From positions 124,001 through 188,000 of the forward strand of contig CANQBH010000001.1 of the NCBI GenBank assembly GCA_947589155.1: a stretch of 64,000 nt of DNA. The letters are read 5' to 3'. Source of the stretch: an uncultured Lachnospiraceae bacterium (lineage in GTDB: Bacteria; Bacillota; Clostridia; Lachnospirales; Lachnospiraceae). The stretch's first letter is position 1. Each line of letters begins with the position of its first letter. The translations under genes were made by a program, and so were the position numbers. The notes beneath the pieces are model-generated. The model saw nothing but the letters and a program-made list of their open reading frames with translations, was not told the origin of the DNA and did not search any database. Of this stretch, positions 31,562-41,898 are shown one piece after another.

Positions 31562-32463
31562 ACGCGGCCGGTCTGACCGTCGTCTTCCGCGGGAACATCC
31601 GCGGCGGGCGGATAGGTAAAGCCTTCGCCGACGACGGCGCTGACGCGGTTGACGACCATAAAGGCGGACGGGTCGATATGGTGCACGATCCGCTCCACGC
31701 GGGTCAGTTGGCGGCTGGAGATCACGGACATCACGACTTCGGTCTCTTTGCCGAGATAGCCGGTCCGGCCTTGGATCATCGTGACGCCGCGGTCGAGATC
31801 GGCAAGAATCGCGTCGCGGATCAGGCTGCTTTTCTGGCTGATGATCTGCACTTCGACGCGGTTTCGCCCGATCAGGGAGAGTTTGTCGATGACCGTGGAG
31901 TAGATCAGCACAAGGACGATTCCGTAGAGGACATGATCCCCAGGCGTCTGGAGCGCCTGCAGCGCGAGGATCGAGATGTCCACGATATAGACCGCCGTGG
32001 AAAGCGGGATCTTTAGGTATTTGTTCAAAAGGAGCGACGGAACGTCCATTCCGCCGGAAGATGCTCCGGCGCGGATGACCATGCCTGCGCCGATACCGAT
32101 CATGATACCGCCCATGAACGTACACAGGAAAACGTCTTCCGTGATGAGGAGGCCTCCGGCGAAATATTCCACCAAAGACATGGCGATCGGGTAGCAGAAC
32201 GTGCTGAGCACCGTCGAAAAGGCAAAGCGTTTTCCGAGAAAGACCAGCCCGACAAGGAGCATGGCTGCATTGATGATAAAGACAAAGACCGAGGTCGGCA
32301 GGTGCGTCTGCCTGCTGAGGAACAGACCGAGGCCCGACGTGCCGCCGGTAATGAGGCCGGTGCTGGACACAAACAGGACAAAACCTGCGGCGTCAATGAT
32401 ATTTCCGATCAGGATCATCAGGATCCTGATCGTTTGTTTTGTTTTTTCGTTTATTCTTAGCAT
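31558..32463 (-). CDS. YitT family membrane protein
   Basis: A 301-residue protein with five or six transmembrane segments in the first two thirds (YitT/DUF161 domain, with GLITGGTSGLGLFL and AGASSGGMDVPSLLLNKYL) and a soluble C-terminal DUF2179 domain (about 215-290: VTMIQGRTGYLGKETEVVMSV, RIVHHIDPSAFMVV). The family is abundant in Firmicutes and its function is not established. AGGAA precedes the ATG. It is transcribed alone and convergent with the alcohol dehydrogenase remnant. Confidence 0.9.
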   Translation of the reverse strand: MLRINEKTKQTIRILMILIGNIIDAAGFVLFVSSTGLITGGTSGLGLFLSRQTHLPTSVFVFIINAAMLLVGLVFLGKRFAFSTVLSTFCYPIAMSLVEYFAGGLLITEDVFLCTFMGGIMIGIGAGMVIRAGASSGGMDVPSLLLNKYLKIPLSTAVYIVDISILALQALQTPGDHVLYGIVLVLIYSTVIDKLSLIGRNRVEVQIISQKSSLIRDAILADLDRGVTMIQGRTGYLGKETEVVMSVISSRQLTRVERIVHHIDPSAFMVVNRVSAVVGEGFTYPPAADVPAEDDGQTGRV

Positions 32464-32594
32464 GAAAATTCCTACTTTCCCTGAACCTTTGATGAAATAC
32501 CGCGCTGTGATGGCAAAATCTATTCTACCACAGGAGCGGTGGAGTTTGCCATAGAAATATGTGGGTTGGGAGTTGAAAATTTTTATTGTGTTTC

Positions 32595-32621
32595 TTGTCT
32601 TTTTGCTAAGTTGGATATAAT
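32595..32621 (+). promoter_or_regulatory. Possible promoter before the short ORF and radical SAM gene
   Basis: TATAAT (32616-32621) is perfect; the best -35 is TTGTCT (32595-32600) with a short 15-bp spacer. Confidence 0.45.
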
Positions 32622-32646
32622 ATGGTTAAGGAAGGAGTCGTTCTGT

Positions 32647-32706
32647 ATGCAGCTTGATGTACAAAACCTTTCTGCATATCGGTTAAGTCGTGCAAAAGAG
32701 GTTTAG
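32647..32706 (+). CDS. 19-codon ORF with its own ribosome binding site
   Basis: Encodes MQLDVQNLSAYRLSRAKEV after a clear GGAAGGAG, and ends 12 bp before the radical SAM start. Three readings are possible: a leader peptide, a minimal RiPP precursor for the adjacent radical SAM enzyme, or the remnant start of a HEPN-domain protein, whose N-termini often read like NLSAYRLxRAKEDLE. The last fits best, because other genes nearby also carry deletions. It has no Cys, Gly-rich core or obvious leader-core division. Confidence 0.4.
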   Translation: MQLDVQNLSAYRLSRAKEV

Positions 32707-32718
32707 GAGAGGTAAACT

Positions 32719-33816
32719 ATGGACGAAAAATTTGACATTCAGGCCTATATGACGCGCGGCGTGGAAAGGATCGTTTCCGAATCTTTGAAAGCCACGATGA
32801 AAGACCCGCGCGAGAGCGCTTTCATGGTACGGTTTGCCGCCGCCAGCAAAAAGGCGTCCAAGCGGCGGGCGGAAGCGGAAAAAGCGGGCGAGCACATCCC
32901 GCCGTTTTTGATCGCAAGTATCACGAGCAGCTGCAACCTCCATTGCGCCGGCTGCTATTCCCGATGCAATCACGCTACGGTGGACGCCGCGCCGGTCGGC
33001 CAGCTCACCGATGAAGAATGGCTTGCAATCTTTCGGGAGGCGGATGAGATCGGCGTGAGTTACATCCTGTTGGCCGGAGGGGAACCGATGCTGCGGCGGG
33101 ATATTATCGAGGCGGCCGGAAAGATGCAAAACATCATCTTTCCGATTTTTACAAACGGGACGTATATGGATGAGGCGTACTTCAAGTTGTTTGACAGGTG
33201 CCGCAATCTGATACCGGTCATGAGCATTGAGGGCGGCAAAGAAGAAACCGACAGTCGCCGCGGAAATGGCGTATATGAAAAACTGATCTCCGGCATGGAC
33301 GCGTTGCATGACAAGGAACTGTTATTTGGAGTTTCCGCCACGGTGACAACGCAAAATGTCCGCGAGGTCATTTCCCGCGAGTTTGTGGATACGCTGGCAA
33401 AGCGCAGCTGTAAACTGGTAGTCTATGTGGAATTTGTGCCTGTCACGGAGGAAAGCAAGGAACTCGCGCCCGCGGAAGCGGAACGCGCGGTTTTGAAAGA
33501 GGGGATCCGGCGGCTGCGCGAGGAATATCAGGAAATGGTATTTGTATCGTTCCCCGGCGACGAGAAAAGTTCCGGCGGCTGTATTGCCGCGGGCCGCGGC
33601 TTTTTCCATATCAATTCCCATGGCGGGGCGGAGCCTTGCCCGTTTTCTCCGTACTCGGACGTCAATGTGCGCGACACCTCTCTGAGAGAAGCGTTGAAGT
33701 CGCCGCTGTTTGTCGCCCTGCGCCAAGGCGATCTGTTAGCCGACGATCATGTCGGCGGCTGTGTTCTGTATGAAAAACGCGGCGCGGTTGAAGCAATCTT
33801 GTCCGAAAAACGGTGA
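32719..33816 (+). CDS. Radical SAM protein with SPASM-like C-terminus
   Basis: A 365-residue radical SAM enzyme. The cluster motif is [15 protein letters not shown] (CX3CX2C, about 71-78), preceded by a 60-residue helical N-terminal extension and followed by the [13 protein letters not shown] motif. The C-terminal third carries more cysteines: [26 protein letters not shown] and VGGCVLYEK, the kind of pattern seen in SPASM/Twitch domains that bind auxiliary clusters. The substrate is unknown; SPASM proteins act on peptides, on anaerobic sulfatases and in cofactor synthesis. A short ORF lies immediately upstream, and uvrB downstream is unrelated. AGGAGAGG precedes the ATG. Confidence 0.85.
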   Translation: MDEKFDIQAYMTRGVERIVSESLKATMKDPRESAFMVRFAAASKKASKRRAEAEKAGEHIPPFLIASITSSCNLHCAGCYSRCNHATVDAAPVGQLTDEEWLAIFREADEIGVSYILLAGGEPMLRRDIIEAAGKMQNIIFPIFTNGTYMDEAYFKLFDRCRNLIPVMSIEGGKEETDSRRGNGVYEKLISGMDALHDKELLFGVSATVTTQNVREVISREFVDTLAKRSCKLVVYVEFVPVTEESKELAPAEAERAVLKEGIRRLREEYQEMVFVSFPGDEKSSGGCIAAGRGFFHINSHGGAEPCPFSPYSDVNVRDTSLREALKSPLFVALRQGDLLADDHVGGCVLYEKRGAVEAILSEKR

Positions 33817-33904
33817 TGGAGAACGTATTCGGGCGAGATGTCAAAAGGATGGGAAAACACATCAAATTTTCCGGTTGCTATCAGCCGTATCGGGAGATAT
33901 TAAA

Positions 33905-35956
33905 GTGGAAAGCGGACAGAAAAAATTTAGATTAGTATCAAAATATCAGCCCACCGGCGACCAGCCGCAGGCGATCGAAGCCCTCGTCGAAGGCTTCAAA
34001 GAGGGCAACCAGTGTCAGACATTGCTCGGCGTGACCGGCTCCGGAAAGACGTTTACGATGGCAAACGTGATTCAGGCGCTGAACAAGCCGACGCTGGTGC
34101 TTGCACACAATAAAACGCTGGCGACCCAGCTGTACGGCGAGTTCAAAGAATTTTTTCCCGAGAACGCGGTGGAATATTTCGTGAGCTATTATGATTATTA
34201 TCAGCCGGAGGCGTATGTGCCTTCGACGGATACCTATATCGCCAAGGATTCTTCGATCAACGACGAGATCGACAAACTTCGCCTTTCCGCGACGGCGGCG
34301 CTCTCGGAGCGCAGGGACGTCATCATCGTATCTTCGGTCTCCTGCATTTACGGGATCGGCAGCCCTGAGGATTACCAGAACATGATGGTATCGCTAAGGC
34401 CCGGCGATCAAAAGGACAGGGATGAGGTCATCCGCAGTCTGGTCGACATGCAGTATCTCCGCAACGACATGGAGTTCGGGCGGAGTACGTTTCGGGTGCG
34501 GGGCGACGTGCTGGAGATCTGTCCGGCCAACACGTCGGAATACGCGTACCGTGTGGAATTTTTCGGGGACGAGATCGACCGTATCACAGAGATCGACCCG
34601 CTGACCGCGGAAGTCCGGCGCGAATTGAATCACGTCGCCGTTTTTCCGGCGTCCCATTATGTGGTGCCGCAGGAAAAGATCGAGCAGGCGTGCCGGACCA
34701 TCGAGGAGGAATTGGGGGAGCGCGTGCGTTTCTTCAAGGAGCGGGACAAACTGATCGAGGCGCAGCGGATCGCGGAGCGGACGAACTTTGACGTGGAAAT
34801 GCTGCGCGAGACGGGATTTTGCAGCGGGATCGAGAATTACGCCAGACACCTGACCAACCAGAAGCCGGGCGAGCCGCCGCAATGCCTGCTGGATTATTTT
34901 GACGACGATTTTCTTCTGATCGTGGACGAGTCGCATATCACGCTGCCGCAGGTGCGCGGTATGTACGCGGGCGATCGGGCGAGGAAGACCACGCTGGTGG
35001 ACTACGGGTTCCGCCTGCCGTCCGCTCTTGATAACCGGCCGTTGAATTTCACGGAATTTGAATCCAAGATCGACCAGATCCTCTTTGTGTCCGCGACGCC
35101 CGCGGAGTACGAGGAGGAACACGAACTGCTGCGCGTGCAGCAGGTGATCCGGCCGACGGGGCTGCTCGATCCGGAAGTGGAGGTCCGTCCGGTCGAAGGG
35201 CAGATCGACGACCTGATCGGCGAGATCCGAAAGGAGACGGCGGGAGGCCACAAGATCCTGATCACGACCCTGACCAAACGGATGGCGGAAGATCTGACGG
35301 AATATATGGCGGAACTGGGGATCCGCGTCAAATACATGCACTCCGATATCGACACGATGGAGCGCGCTGAGATCATCCGCGATCTGCGGCTGGACGTTTT
35401 CGACGTGCTGGTCGGGATCAATCTGCTGCGCGAGGGGCTGGACATCCCCGAGATCACGCTCGTGGTCATTCTGGATGCGGACAAGGAAGGCTTCCTGCGT
35501 TCCGGACGTTCGCTGATACAGACGATCGGGCGCGCGGCAAGGAACGCTTCGGGGCGCGTCATCATGTATGCGGATCAGATCACGGATTCCATGCGTCAGG
35601 CGATCGACGAGACGGCGCGGCGGCGCGCGATCCAGCAGGAGTACAACGAGGCGCACGGTATCACGCCGAAGACGATCGAAAAGTCCGTGCGGGATCTGAT
35701 CAGTATCGGCAGGGAAGCGGCAAAAGAAGAACTGGCTTTCCAGAGGGATCCGGAAGAGATGGACCGGCAGGAATTGGAGAAGCGCAGGGACGAACTCAAG
35801 AAGAAGATGGAAAAAGCGGCGGCGGATCTGAACTTCGAAGCGGCGGCGGAATACCGCGACAAACTGATCGTTGTCAAGAATATGCTGAGAGATATGTCGG
35901 ATAAAGGAGACGGCGGCGCGAAACGGCCGAAGGGAAAGAAAAGAAATGAGCGATAG
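33905..35956 (+). CDS. uvrB: Excinuclease ABC subunit B
   Basis: DNA-damage-verifying helicase-like subunit of nucleotide excision repair. From the GTG at 33905 it has 683 residues. Visible are [21 protein letters not shown], Walker A GVTGSGKT (42-49), the beta-hairpin region [20 protein letters not shown], the helicase motifs [12 protein letters not shown] and GRAARN, and the C-terminal UVR domain. The GTG follows GGGAG by 9 bases; a longer frame from 33749 runs inside the radical SAM gene and has no family homology. uvrA follows with an 11-bp overlap. Confidence 0.95.
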   Translation: MESGQKKFRLVSKYQPTGDQPQAIEALVEGFKEGNQCQTLLGVTGSGKTFTMANVIQALNKPTLVLAHNKTLATQLYGEFKEFFPENAVEYFVSYYDYYQPEAYVPSTDTYIAKDSSINDEIDKLRLSATAALSERRDVIIVSSVSCIYGIGSPEDYQNMMVSLRPGDQKDRDEVIRSLVDMQYLRNDMEFGRSTFRVRGDVLEICPANTSEYAYRVEFFGDEIDRITEIDPLTAEVRRELNHVAVFPASHYVVPQEKIEQACRTIEEELGERVRFFKERDKLIEAQRIAERTNFDVEMLRETGFCSGIENYARHLTNQKPGEPPQCLLDYFDDDFLLIVDESHITLPQVRGMYAGDRARKTTLVDYGFRLPSALDNRPLNFTEFESKIDQILFVSATPAEYEEEHELLRVQQVIRPTGLLDPEVEVRPVEGQIDDLIGEIRKETAGGHKILITTLTKRMAEDLTEYMAELGIRVKYMHSDIDTMERAEIIRDLRLDVFDVLVGINLLREGLDIPEITLVVILDADKEGFLRSGRSLIQTIGRAARNASGRVIMYADQITDSMRQAIDETARRRAIQQEYNEAHGITPKTIEKSVRDLISIGREAAKEELAFQRDPEEMDRQELEKRRDELKKKMEKAAADLNFEAAAEYRDKLIVVKNMLRDMSDKGDGGAKRPKGKKRNER

Positions 35957-38795
35957 GAAATACATCAAGATCAAAGGGGCAAACGTACACAACCTGAAAA
36001 ACATCAGTCTGGACATCCCGCGGGACGAATTCGTCGTGCTGACGGGCCTCAGCGGTTCGGGAAAATCTTCGCTGGCGTTCGATACGATCTTCGCCGAGGG
36101 GCAGCGGCGGTATATGGAGTCGCTGTCGTCCTATTCCCGCCAGTTTTTGGGACAGATGGAAAAACCCGACGTTGAAAAGATCGAGGGGCTGCCGCCCGCA
36201 ATTTCGATCGACCAGAAATCCACCAACCACAACCCGCGTTCGACGGTCGGCACGGTGACGGAGATCTATGATTATTTCCGTCTGCTCTATGCGAGGATTG
36301 GGATCCCGCACTGCCCGAATTGCGGCAAGGAGATCAAAAAACAGACGGTGGATCAGATGGTGGACCGGATCATGAAACTGCCGGAGCGCACGAAGATCCA
36401 ATTGCTCGCGCCGGTGGTGCGCGGACGCAAAGGCACGCATGAAAAACTCTTTGCCAAGGCGAGAAAGAGCGGCTATGTGCGCGTGATCGTCGACGGCGAT
36501 CCCTACGAACTTTCAGAGGAGATCGTATTAAGCAAGAACATCAAACACAATATCGAGATCGTTGTCGACCGTCTCGTCGTCAAAGAAGGGATCGAGAAAC
36601 GCCTGACCGATTCGATCGAAACGGTGCTGCATTTGACGTCCGGCCTGCTCTATGTGGACGTGATCGGCGGCGAGCGGATGAGTATGTCCGAAGGCTTTGC
36701 CTGTCCGGACTGCGGGATCAGCGTGGACGAGGTCGAGCCGCGCAGTTTTTCCTTCAACAACCCGTTCGGCGCGTGTCCGGAGTGTTACGGGCTGGGCTAT
36801 CGGATGGAATTTGACGAGGATCTGATGATTCCGGACAAGTCGCTGAGTTTTAATGAGGGCTGCGTGACCGTGATGGGCTGGCAGTCGTCGCCGGATCCCA
36901 AGAGTTTTACCCATGCGGTCTTGGAAGCGCTGGCGAAGGAATACGGATTTTCACTGGATACGCCCTACCGCGACCTGCCGGAGGAGATCCGCTATCAGTT
37001 TATCCACGGGTTCGACCGCACCGTTCCGGTGCATTACCGCGGGCAGCGCGGCGTCGGGGTGTACGATATCTGCTTCGAGGGGCTGATCGCGAACGTCAAC
37101 CGCCGTTATCGCGAGACCCACTCCGAGACCATGAAAAAAGAATACGAGGAGTTCATGTATTTCAGCGACTGTCCGGTCTGCAAAGGGCAGAGATTGAAAA
37201 AAGAATCGCTGGCCGTGACGGTCATGGACAAGAATATTTTCGAGATCACGCAGTTTCCGGTCCGCGACTTGCAGGTCTTTCTTGAGAATATGAAACTGAG
37301 CGAGCAGCAGGAAAAGATCGGGCGGCAGATCTTAAAGGAGATCCGCGGAAGGATCGGATTTCTGGTGGACGTTGGGCTGGATTACCTTTCCCTGTCGCGG
37401 CCGACGGCGACGCTGTCCGGCGGCGAGGCGCAGCGGATCCGCCTTGCGACGCAGATCGGTTCCGGCCTCGTGGGAGTGGCGTACATCCTCGACGAGCCGA
37501 GCATCGGACTGCACCAGAAGGACAACGACAAACTGCTGGCGTCCCTGAAAGGATTGCGCGATCTCGGCAATACGCTGATCGTCGTCGAGCACGATGAGGA
37601 TACGATGCTTGCGGCGGACTGTCTGGTGGATATCGGGCCGGGCGCGGGCAAGCACGGCGGCGAGGTGGTCGGGATCGGCACGCCGCAGGACATCATGGAA
37701 AACCCAAATTCCATCACCGGAGCGTATTTGAGCGGCCGCCTGCAGATTCCGGTGCCGAAGGAGCGGCGCAAGCCGACGGGAACGCTGACGATCCGCGGCG
37801 CGCGGGAGAACAACCTGAAAAATATCGACGTCGAGATCCCGCTTGGCATTATGACCTGTATCACGGGCGTTTCCGGCTCGGGCAAGAGTTCGCTCATCAA
37901 CGAGATCCTGTATAAGCGTCTGGCGCGCGACCTCAACCGCGCGCACAAAGTGCCGGGAAAGCATGACGACATCGAAGGCATCCGCCAGCTGGACAAGATC
38001 ATCGCGATCGACCAGTCGCCGATCGGGCGCACGCCGCGTTCCAATCCGGCGACCTACACCGGTGTTTTCGATATGATCCGCGATCTTTTCGCGTCGACGG
38101 CGGACGCAAAGGCGCGCGGCTACCACAAAGGCCGGTTCAGTTTCAACGTCAAAGGCGGGCGCTGCGAAGCCTGCAGCGGCGACGGCATATTGAAGATCGA
38201 AATGCACTTTCTGCCGGACGTTTATGTGCCGTGCGAAGTTTGCGGCGGAAAAAGGTATAATCGGGAGACGCTGGAGGTAAAATATAAAGGAAAATCCATT
38301 TACGACGTGCTGAATATGACGGTGGAGGAAGCGCTGCGCTTATTTGAGAACGTGCCTTCGATCCAGAGAAAGATCCAGACCCTTTACGACGTGGGGCTTT
38401 CCTATCTGAAACTCGGTCAGCCGTCCACGACGCTGTCCGGCGGCGAGGCGCAGCGGATCAAACTTGCGACGGAACTGAGCCGCCGCAGCACGGGCAGGAC
38501 GATCTATGTCTTGGACGAGCCGACGACGGGCCTGCATTTTGACGACGTCAACAAACTGGTGCAGATCCTCCGGCAGCTTTCCGAAGGCGGCAATACGGTC
38601 GTGGTGATCGAGCATAATCTCGACGTCATCAAGTCGGCGGACTATATCATCGACATGGGGCCGGACGGCGGCGATCGGGGCGGAACGGTCGTCACGCAGG
38701 GAACGCCCGAGGAAGTGGCGCGGCATCCCTTGTCCTATACGGGGGCGTATGTCAAAAGATATCTGGAAGCGGACAAGGGAACAAAGCACAAATAA
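35946..38795 (+). CDS. uvrA: Excinuclease ABC subunit A
   Basis: Damage-recognition ATPase of nucleotide excision repair. At 949 residues it is full length, with two ABC modules: Walker [20 protein letters not shown] (about 31) and [15 protein letters not shown] (about 640), two signature motifs [20 protein letters not shown] and [20 protein letters not shown], and two zinc-binding groups, [12 protein letters not shown]-type near 115 and [14 protein letters not shown] with [12 protein letters not shown] near 740. It overlaps the end of uvrB, which fits coupled production, and ends at a strong terminator. Confidence 0.98.
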   Translation: MSDRKYIKIKGANVHNLKNISLDIPRDEFVVLTGLSGSGKSSLAFDTIFAEGQRRYMESLSSYSRQFLGQMEKPDVEKIEGLPPAISIDQKSTNHNPRSTVGTVTEIYDYFRLLYARIGIPHCPNCGKEIKKQTVDQMVDRIMKLPERTKIQLLAPVVRGRKGTHEKLFAKARKSGYVRVIVDGDPYELSEEIVLSKNIKHNIEIVVDRLVVKEGIEKRLTDSIETVLHLTSGLLYVDVIGGERMSMSEGFACPDCGISVDEVEPRSFSFNNPFGACPECYGLGYRMEFDEDLMIPDKSLSFNEGCVTVMGWQSSPDPKSFTHAVLEALAKEYGFSLDTPYRDLPEEIRYQFIHGFDRTVPVHYRGQRGVGVYDICFEGLIANVNRRYRETHSETMKKEYEEFMYFSDCPVCKGQRLKKESLAVTVMDKNIFEITQFPVRDLQVFLENMKLSEQQEKIGRQILKEIRGRIGFLVDVGLDYLSLSRPTATLSGGEAQRIRLATQIGSGLVGVAYILDEPSIGLHQKDNDKLLASLKGLRDLGNTLIVVEHDEDTMLAADCLVDIGPGAGKHGGEVVGIGTPQDIMENPNSITGAYLSGRLQIPVPKERRKPTGTLTIRGARENNLKNIDVEIPLGIMTCITGVSGSGKSSLINEILYKRLARDLNRAHKVPGKHDDIEGIRQLDKIIAIDQSPIGRTPRSNPATYTGVFDMIRDLFASTADAKARGYHKGRFSFNVKGGRCEACSGDGILKIEMHFLPDVYVPCEVCGGKRYNRETLEVKYKGKSIYDVLNMTVEEALRLFENVPSIQRKIQTLYDVGLSYLKLGQPSTTLSGGEAQRIKLATELSRRSTGRTIYVLDEPTTGLHFDDVNKLVQILRQLSEGGNTVVVIEHNLDVIKSADYIIDMGPDGGDRGGTVVTQGTPEEVARHPLSYTGAYVKRYLEADKGTKHK

Positions 38796-38800
38796 AAAGA

Positions 38801-38827
38801 AAGAACAAGCCGCGGGCTTGTTCTTTT
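38801..38827 (+). terminator. Terminator of uvrBA
   Basis: AAGAACAAGCC (38801-38811) pairs perfectly with GGCTTGTTCTT (38815-38825) over a three-base loop, then TTT. Confidence 0.9.
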
Positions 38828-39178
38828 CACTATGAATAAGAGAGGAGAACTCCTTGTATTCGGGGAGTGCTCTGGGATTTCTCCCAGAGCTGAGTTATGA
38901 AAAATATAATAGCTTATCAGCTAGTACGGTCTTTATTATGATGAGGCTGTGTGACGGTTTTGTGAAGAAAAGATGAAAAATGTTTTTTCTTTCGCTAAAC
39001 TTTTGTTCATAAAGCCTTATGAAAAATGTCATTGAAAATTGGTAATATTTGTATATAATTGAAGATAGAATGTAAAACTGTCATTAGGCGAGGTATGTCC
39101 ATTTTTCCGCCGCGGCGCTTCTGACCGGGCGGACGGACGTTCTGTGATAAACAAAAACGGAGGGAAAGGAGCAACAAT
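38828..39178 (+). other. 350-bp intergenic region before mbl with several RNA-like hairpins
   Basis: No ORF is visible. GCTCTGGGA (38869-38877) pairs perfectly with TCCCAGAGC (38882-38890); just upstream ACTCC and GGAGT can pair around TTGTATTC. The middle is AT-rich. The mbl promoter is at 39032-39059, and its leader contains TCCGCC/GGCGGA and GTCC/GGAC arms (about 39097-39140). The first hairpin group may be a small RNA or a second terminator. I do not recognise any known riboswitch class. Confidence 0.45.
39032..39059 (+). promoter_or_regulatory. Sigma-A promoter of mbl
   Basis: TTGAAA (39032-39037), 16-bp spacer, TATAAT (39054-39059), about 120 bp before the start codon. Confidence 0.7.
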
Positions 39179-40174
39179 ATGGTTTCAAGCGATATTGGTA
39201 TCGATCTGGGTACGGCCAGTATTTTGGTATATGTGAGGGGAAAAGGCGTCGTCTTAAAAGAGCCGTCCGTGGTCGCGTTCGACCGCGACACAAACAAGAT
39301 CAAGGCGATCGGCGAGGAGGCGCGTCTGATGCTGGGAAGGACGCCGGGCAACATCGTAGCGGTGCGTCCGCTGCGGCAGGGCGTGATCTCCGACTATACC
39401 GTCACGGAAAAGATGATCAAATATTTCATCCAGAAAGCGATGGGCAAAAAGAGTTACCGCAAGCCGCGGATCAGCGTCTGTATTCCGAGCGGCGCGACCG
39501 AGGTGGAGAAGCGCGCGGTCGAGGACGCGACCTATGCGGCGGGCGCGCGTGAAGTGTCCATCATCGAGGAGCCGATCGCGGCGGCGATTGGAGCCGGAAT
39601 CGACATTTCCCGTCCGTGCGGCAATATGATCGTCGATATCGGCGGCGGTACGGCGGATATCGCGGTGATCTCACTGGGCGGATCCGTGGTCAGCACGTCG
39701 ATCAAGATCGCCGGAGACGATTTTGACGAGGCGATCGTCCGCTATATGCGAAAGAAACACAATCTTCTGATCGGCGAACGCACCGCCGAAGACATCAAGA
39801 TCAAGATCGGCACCTGCTTTCCGCTGCCTGCGCCGGAGACGATGGACGTGCGCGGCCGGAATCTCGTGACCGGACTTCCAAAGACGATACAGGTATCCTC
39901 AGAGGAGACCGAAGAAGCGCTGCGCGAGCCGACGCTTCAGATCGTGGAGGCGATCCACTCCGTGCTTGAGAAGACGCCGCCGGAACTGGCGGCCGACGTG
40001 GCGGATCGCGGTATCGTACTGACCGGAGGCGGCGCGCTCCTGCGCGGCCTTGAAGAATTGATCGAGGACCGCACCGGCATCAACACGATGACGGCGGAGG
40101 AAGCCATGACCTGCGTGGCCATCGGCACCGGAAAATTTGTAGAATTCCTCTCCGGCGAAACCGGTGAAGAATAA
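39179..40174 (+). CDS. mbl: MreB/Mbl rod-shape actin homologue
   Basis: Bacterial actin that guides lateral cell-wall synthesis. The 331-residue protein has the actin phosphate loops SDIGIDLGTASILVYVRGKG (about 4) and NMIVDIGGGTADIAVISLGG (about 148), plus GIVLTGGGALLRGL (about 280). The gene order mbl, then flhO and flhP, is that of Bacillus subtilis, so I call it mbl rather than mreB, which normally precedes mreCD. AAAGGAGCAACAAT precedes the ATG. Confidence 0.88.
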   Translation: MVSSDIGIDLGTASILVYVRGKGVVLKEPSVVAFDRDTNKIKAIGEEARLMLGRTPGNIVAVRPLRQGVISDYTVTEKMIKYFIQKAMGKKSYRKPRISVCIPSGATEVEKRAVEDATYAAGAREVSIIEEPIAAAIGAGIDISRPCGNMIVDIGGGTADIAVISLGGSVVSTSIKIAGDDFDEAIVRYMRKKHNLLIGERTAEDIKIKIGTCFPLPAPETMDVRGRNLVTGLPKTIQVSSEETEEALREPTLQIVEAIHSVLEKTPPELAADVADRGIVLTGGGALLRGLEELIEDRTGINTMTAEEAMTCVAIGTGKFVEFLSGETGEE

Positions 40175-40182
40175 CGACGGGC

Positions 40183-40210
40183 TAAAGTTTTTTACGGATC
40201 CTGCCGATAT
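40183..40210 (+). promoter_or_regulatory. Sigma-D (flagellar) type promoter before the flagellar rod genes
   Basis: TAAA (40183-40186), 16-bp spacer, GCCGATAT (40203-40210). Both elements match the B. subtilis sigma-D consensus (TAAA, about 15 bp, GCCGATAT). It lies in the 71-bp gap between mbl and the first flagellar gene, 35 bp before its start. Confidence 0.8.
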
Positions 40211-40245
40211 AAACAGTGTCCGATAAGAGATACAAAGGAGGCAGC

Positions 40246-41046
40246 ATGGTCAAGGGACTTTACACCGGCTATACCGGCATGGTCAACGAGCAGAAACGTC
40301 TGGATGTGATCGCCAACAACATGGCGAACGCCACCACCACGGGCTACAAGCGCGAGGGCATGGTCAACCAGTCGTTCGACGAGCAGTTGGCGATCCGGAT
40401 CAAAGATACTTCCAGTTACCGCCTGCCGCGGCGGATCGGCGACGTGACGCTCGGCGTCAAGGTCGGGGAGACCTATACGAACTGGGATCAGGGAGGCTAT
40501 CAGATCACGGACCGGCTTTCGGATCTGGCGATCGGCGGCAACGGCTTCTTTGCGATCTCGTTTACCGACAAACAGGGCGAGACTTCCATCAAATACACCA
40601 GAGACGGTTCGTTCACCGTCGACGCGGACGGTTATCTGCGGACGTCGGACGGTGATTATCTGCTGAACAGCGCGGGCGCGCTGAATTCGCAGAACATAGA
40701 AGCAAACTATGTCCGCGTGGATCCGAATCAGGATTTTGCCGTAGACCAGCAGGGATTCATCTTTCAGGAAGGCCAGATGATCGGGCAGGTCGGCGTTGTG
40801 GATTTCGCGGACTACAATTTCATATCCAAGTATGGGGAAAATCTGTACGACATCGTAGATGGCGGACAGGTGATCGCCTCAGATGCTTCCGTTGAGCAGG
40901 GATGCCTCGAAGCCTCTAACGTCAACATCGTAGATGAAATGGTGGAACTGATTACGATCTCCCGCGCCTATGAGGCAGGACAGCGCGTGATCCAGACCGA
41001 AGACTCTACGCTTGACAAAGCAGTGAACACCGTAGGACGTGTATAG
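40246..41046 (+). CDS. flhO: Flagellar basal-body rod/hook protein, FlhO (FlgF) type
   Basis: A 266-residue axial rod protein of the flagellum. The N-terminus has the rod/hook family heptad region with LDVIANNMANATTTGYKREG (about 20-40), and the C-terminus the matching coiled-coil end SNVNIVDEMVELITISRAYEAGQ (in pieces: EMVELITISRAYE, about 235). A central FlgE/F/G-like beta domain lies between (AIGGNGFFAI, YTRDGSFTVDADGYL). ATG at 40246 follows AAAGGAGGCAGC. Equivalent B. subtilis genes flhO and flhP also lie after mbl. Confidence 0.9.
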   Translation: MVKGLYTGYTGMVNEQKRLDVIANNMANATTTGYKREGMVNQSFDEQLAIRIKDTSSYRLPRRIGDVTLGVKVGETYTNWDQGGYQITDRLSDLAIGGNGFFAISFTDKQGETSIKYTRDGSFTVDADGYLRTSDGDYLLNSAGALNSQNIEANYVRVDPNQDFAVDQQGFIFQEGQMIGQVGVVDFADYNFISKYGENLYDIVDGGQVIASDASVEQGCLEASNVNIVDEMVELITISRAYEAGQRVIQTEDSTLDKAVNTVGRV

Positions 41047-41067
41047 CAGGAAGGAGATGCATCCGTT

Positions 41068-41886
41068 ATGATGAGAGCGTTGTGGACCGGGGCTTCGGGA
41101 ATGAAGGCCCAGCAGACCAATGTAGACACCATTGCCAACAATATTTCCAATGTCAATACCGTGGGATACAAATCACAATCCACGCAGTTCAAATCTCTTT
41201 TATATCAAACGATCCGGACCGCCACGACCACCGCGAACGGCGCGGCCAAGCCGACGAGCGCGCAGGTCGGTCTCGGTACGAGGGTCGCATCGACCAATTC
41301 CGATTTCAAACAGGGCGCCATGCAGGCGAACAACAGCCCGACCGCCTTATGTATTTCCGGCGACGGCTTCTTTGCCGTGCGCGGCGCGGACAACGAACTC
41401 TATTACACCAGAAGCGGCGATTTTCTCTGGGCGCTGGACGATAACGGCAACCGCGTGCTGGCGGATGCCGAAGGAAATATGGTTCTCGATTATGACAACA
41501 ATCCGATCTATCTGCCGGACGGCGCTTCCGGCGATACGGTTTCTTTCGGAACGGACGGCGCGGTGGCATACCGGCAGGCCGACGGCACCTATGTGCAGAC
41601 GGGACAGCGGGTGGCGCTGTATCAGTTCAACAACAAGCGCGGTCTGGTCAAGACCGGACAGACGCGTTTCCAGCCTTCCGAGGCCAGCGGCGCGCCGATC
41701 AGCGAAAGGGACGGCGCGGGCATTACGCCGAGCGTGATCTCGCAGGGGTATCTGGAGGCGTCCAACGTGGACGTTGCGGACGAGATGGTCAATCTGATCG
41801 TGGCGCAGCGTGCGTATGAGTTGAACTCGCGGGCGATCACCACGTCGGATACGATGCTGGAACAGGCAAACAACCTCAGACGATAG
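41068..41886 (+). CDS. flgG: Flagellar basal-body rod protein FlgG (FlhP type)
   Basis: Distal rod protein of 272 residues. It begins MMRALWTGASGMKAQQTNVD with TIANNISNVNTVGYKSQ (about 22-38), has the FlgG-type middle (CISGDGFFAVRG, YTRSGDFLWALDDNG), and ends in the standard motif GYLEASNVDVADEMVNLIVAQR-like coiled coil (in pieces: EASNVDVADEMVNLIVAQR, about 229) and AITTSDTMLEQANNLR. AAGGAGATGCATCCGTT precedes the ATG. It is in one operon with the preceding and following genes. Confidence 0.93.
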   Translation: MMRALWTGASGMKAQQTNVDTIANNISNVNTVGYKSQSTQFKSLLYQTIRTATTTANGAAKPTSAQVGLGTRVASTNSDFKQGAMQANNSPTALCISGDGFFAVRGADNELYYTRSGDFLWALDDNGNRVLADAEGNMVLDYDNNPIYLPDGASGDTVSFGTDGAVAYRQADGTYVQTGQRVALYQFNNKRGLVKTGQTRFQPSEASGAPISERDGAGITPSVISQGYLEASNVDVADEMVNLIVAQRAYELNSRAITTSDTMLEQANNLRR

Positions 41887-41898
41887 GAGGCATGAGAG

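Noticed and set aside
33749-33904. Extended uvrB N-terminus
   Set aside because: The extra 52 residues fall in the radical SAM gene end and do not resemble UvrB; the GTG at 33905 has a ribosome binding site and the family N-terminus.
34394-36016. 540-codon minus-strand frame over uvrB
   Set aside because: Shadow frame, rich in Arg, His and Gln as expected from the reverse of a GC-rich gene; no family features.
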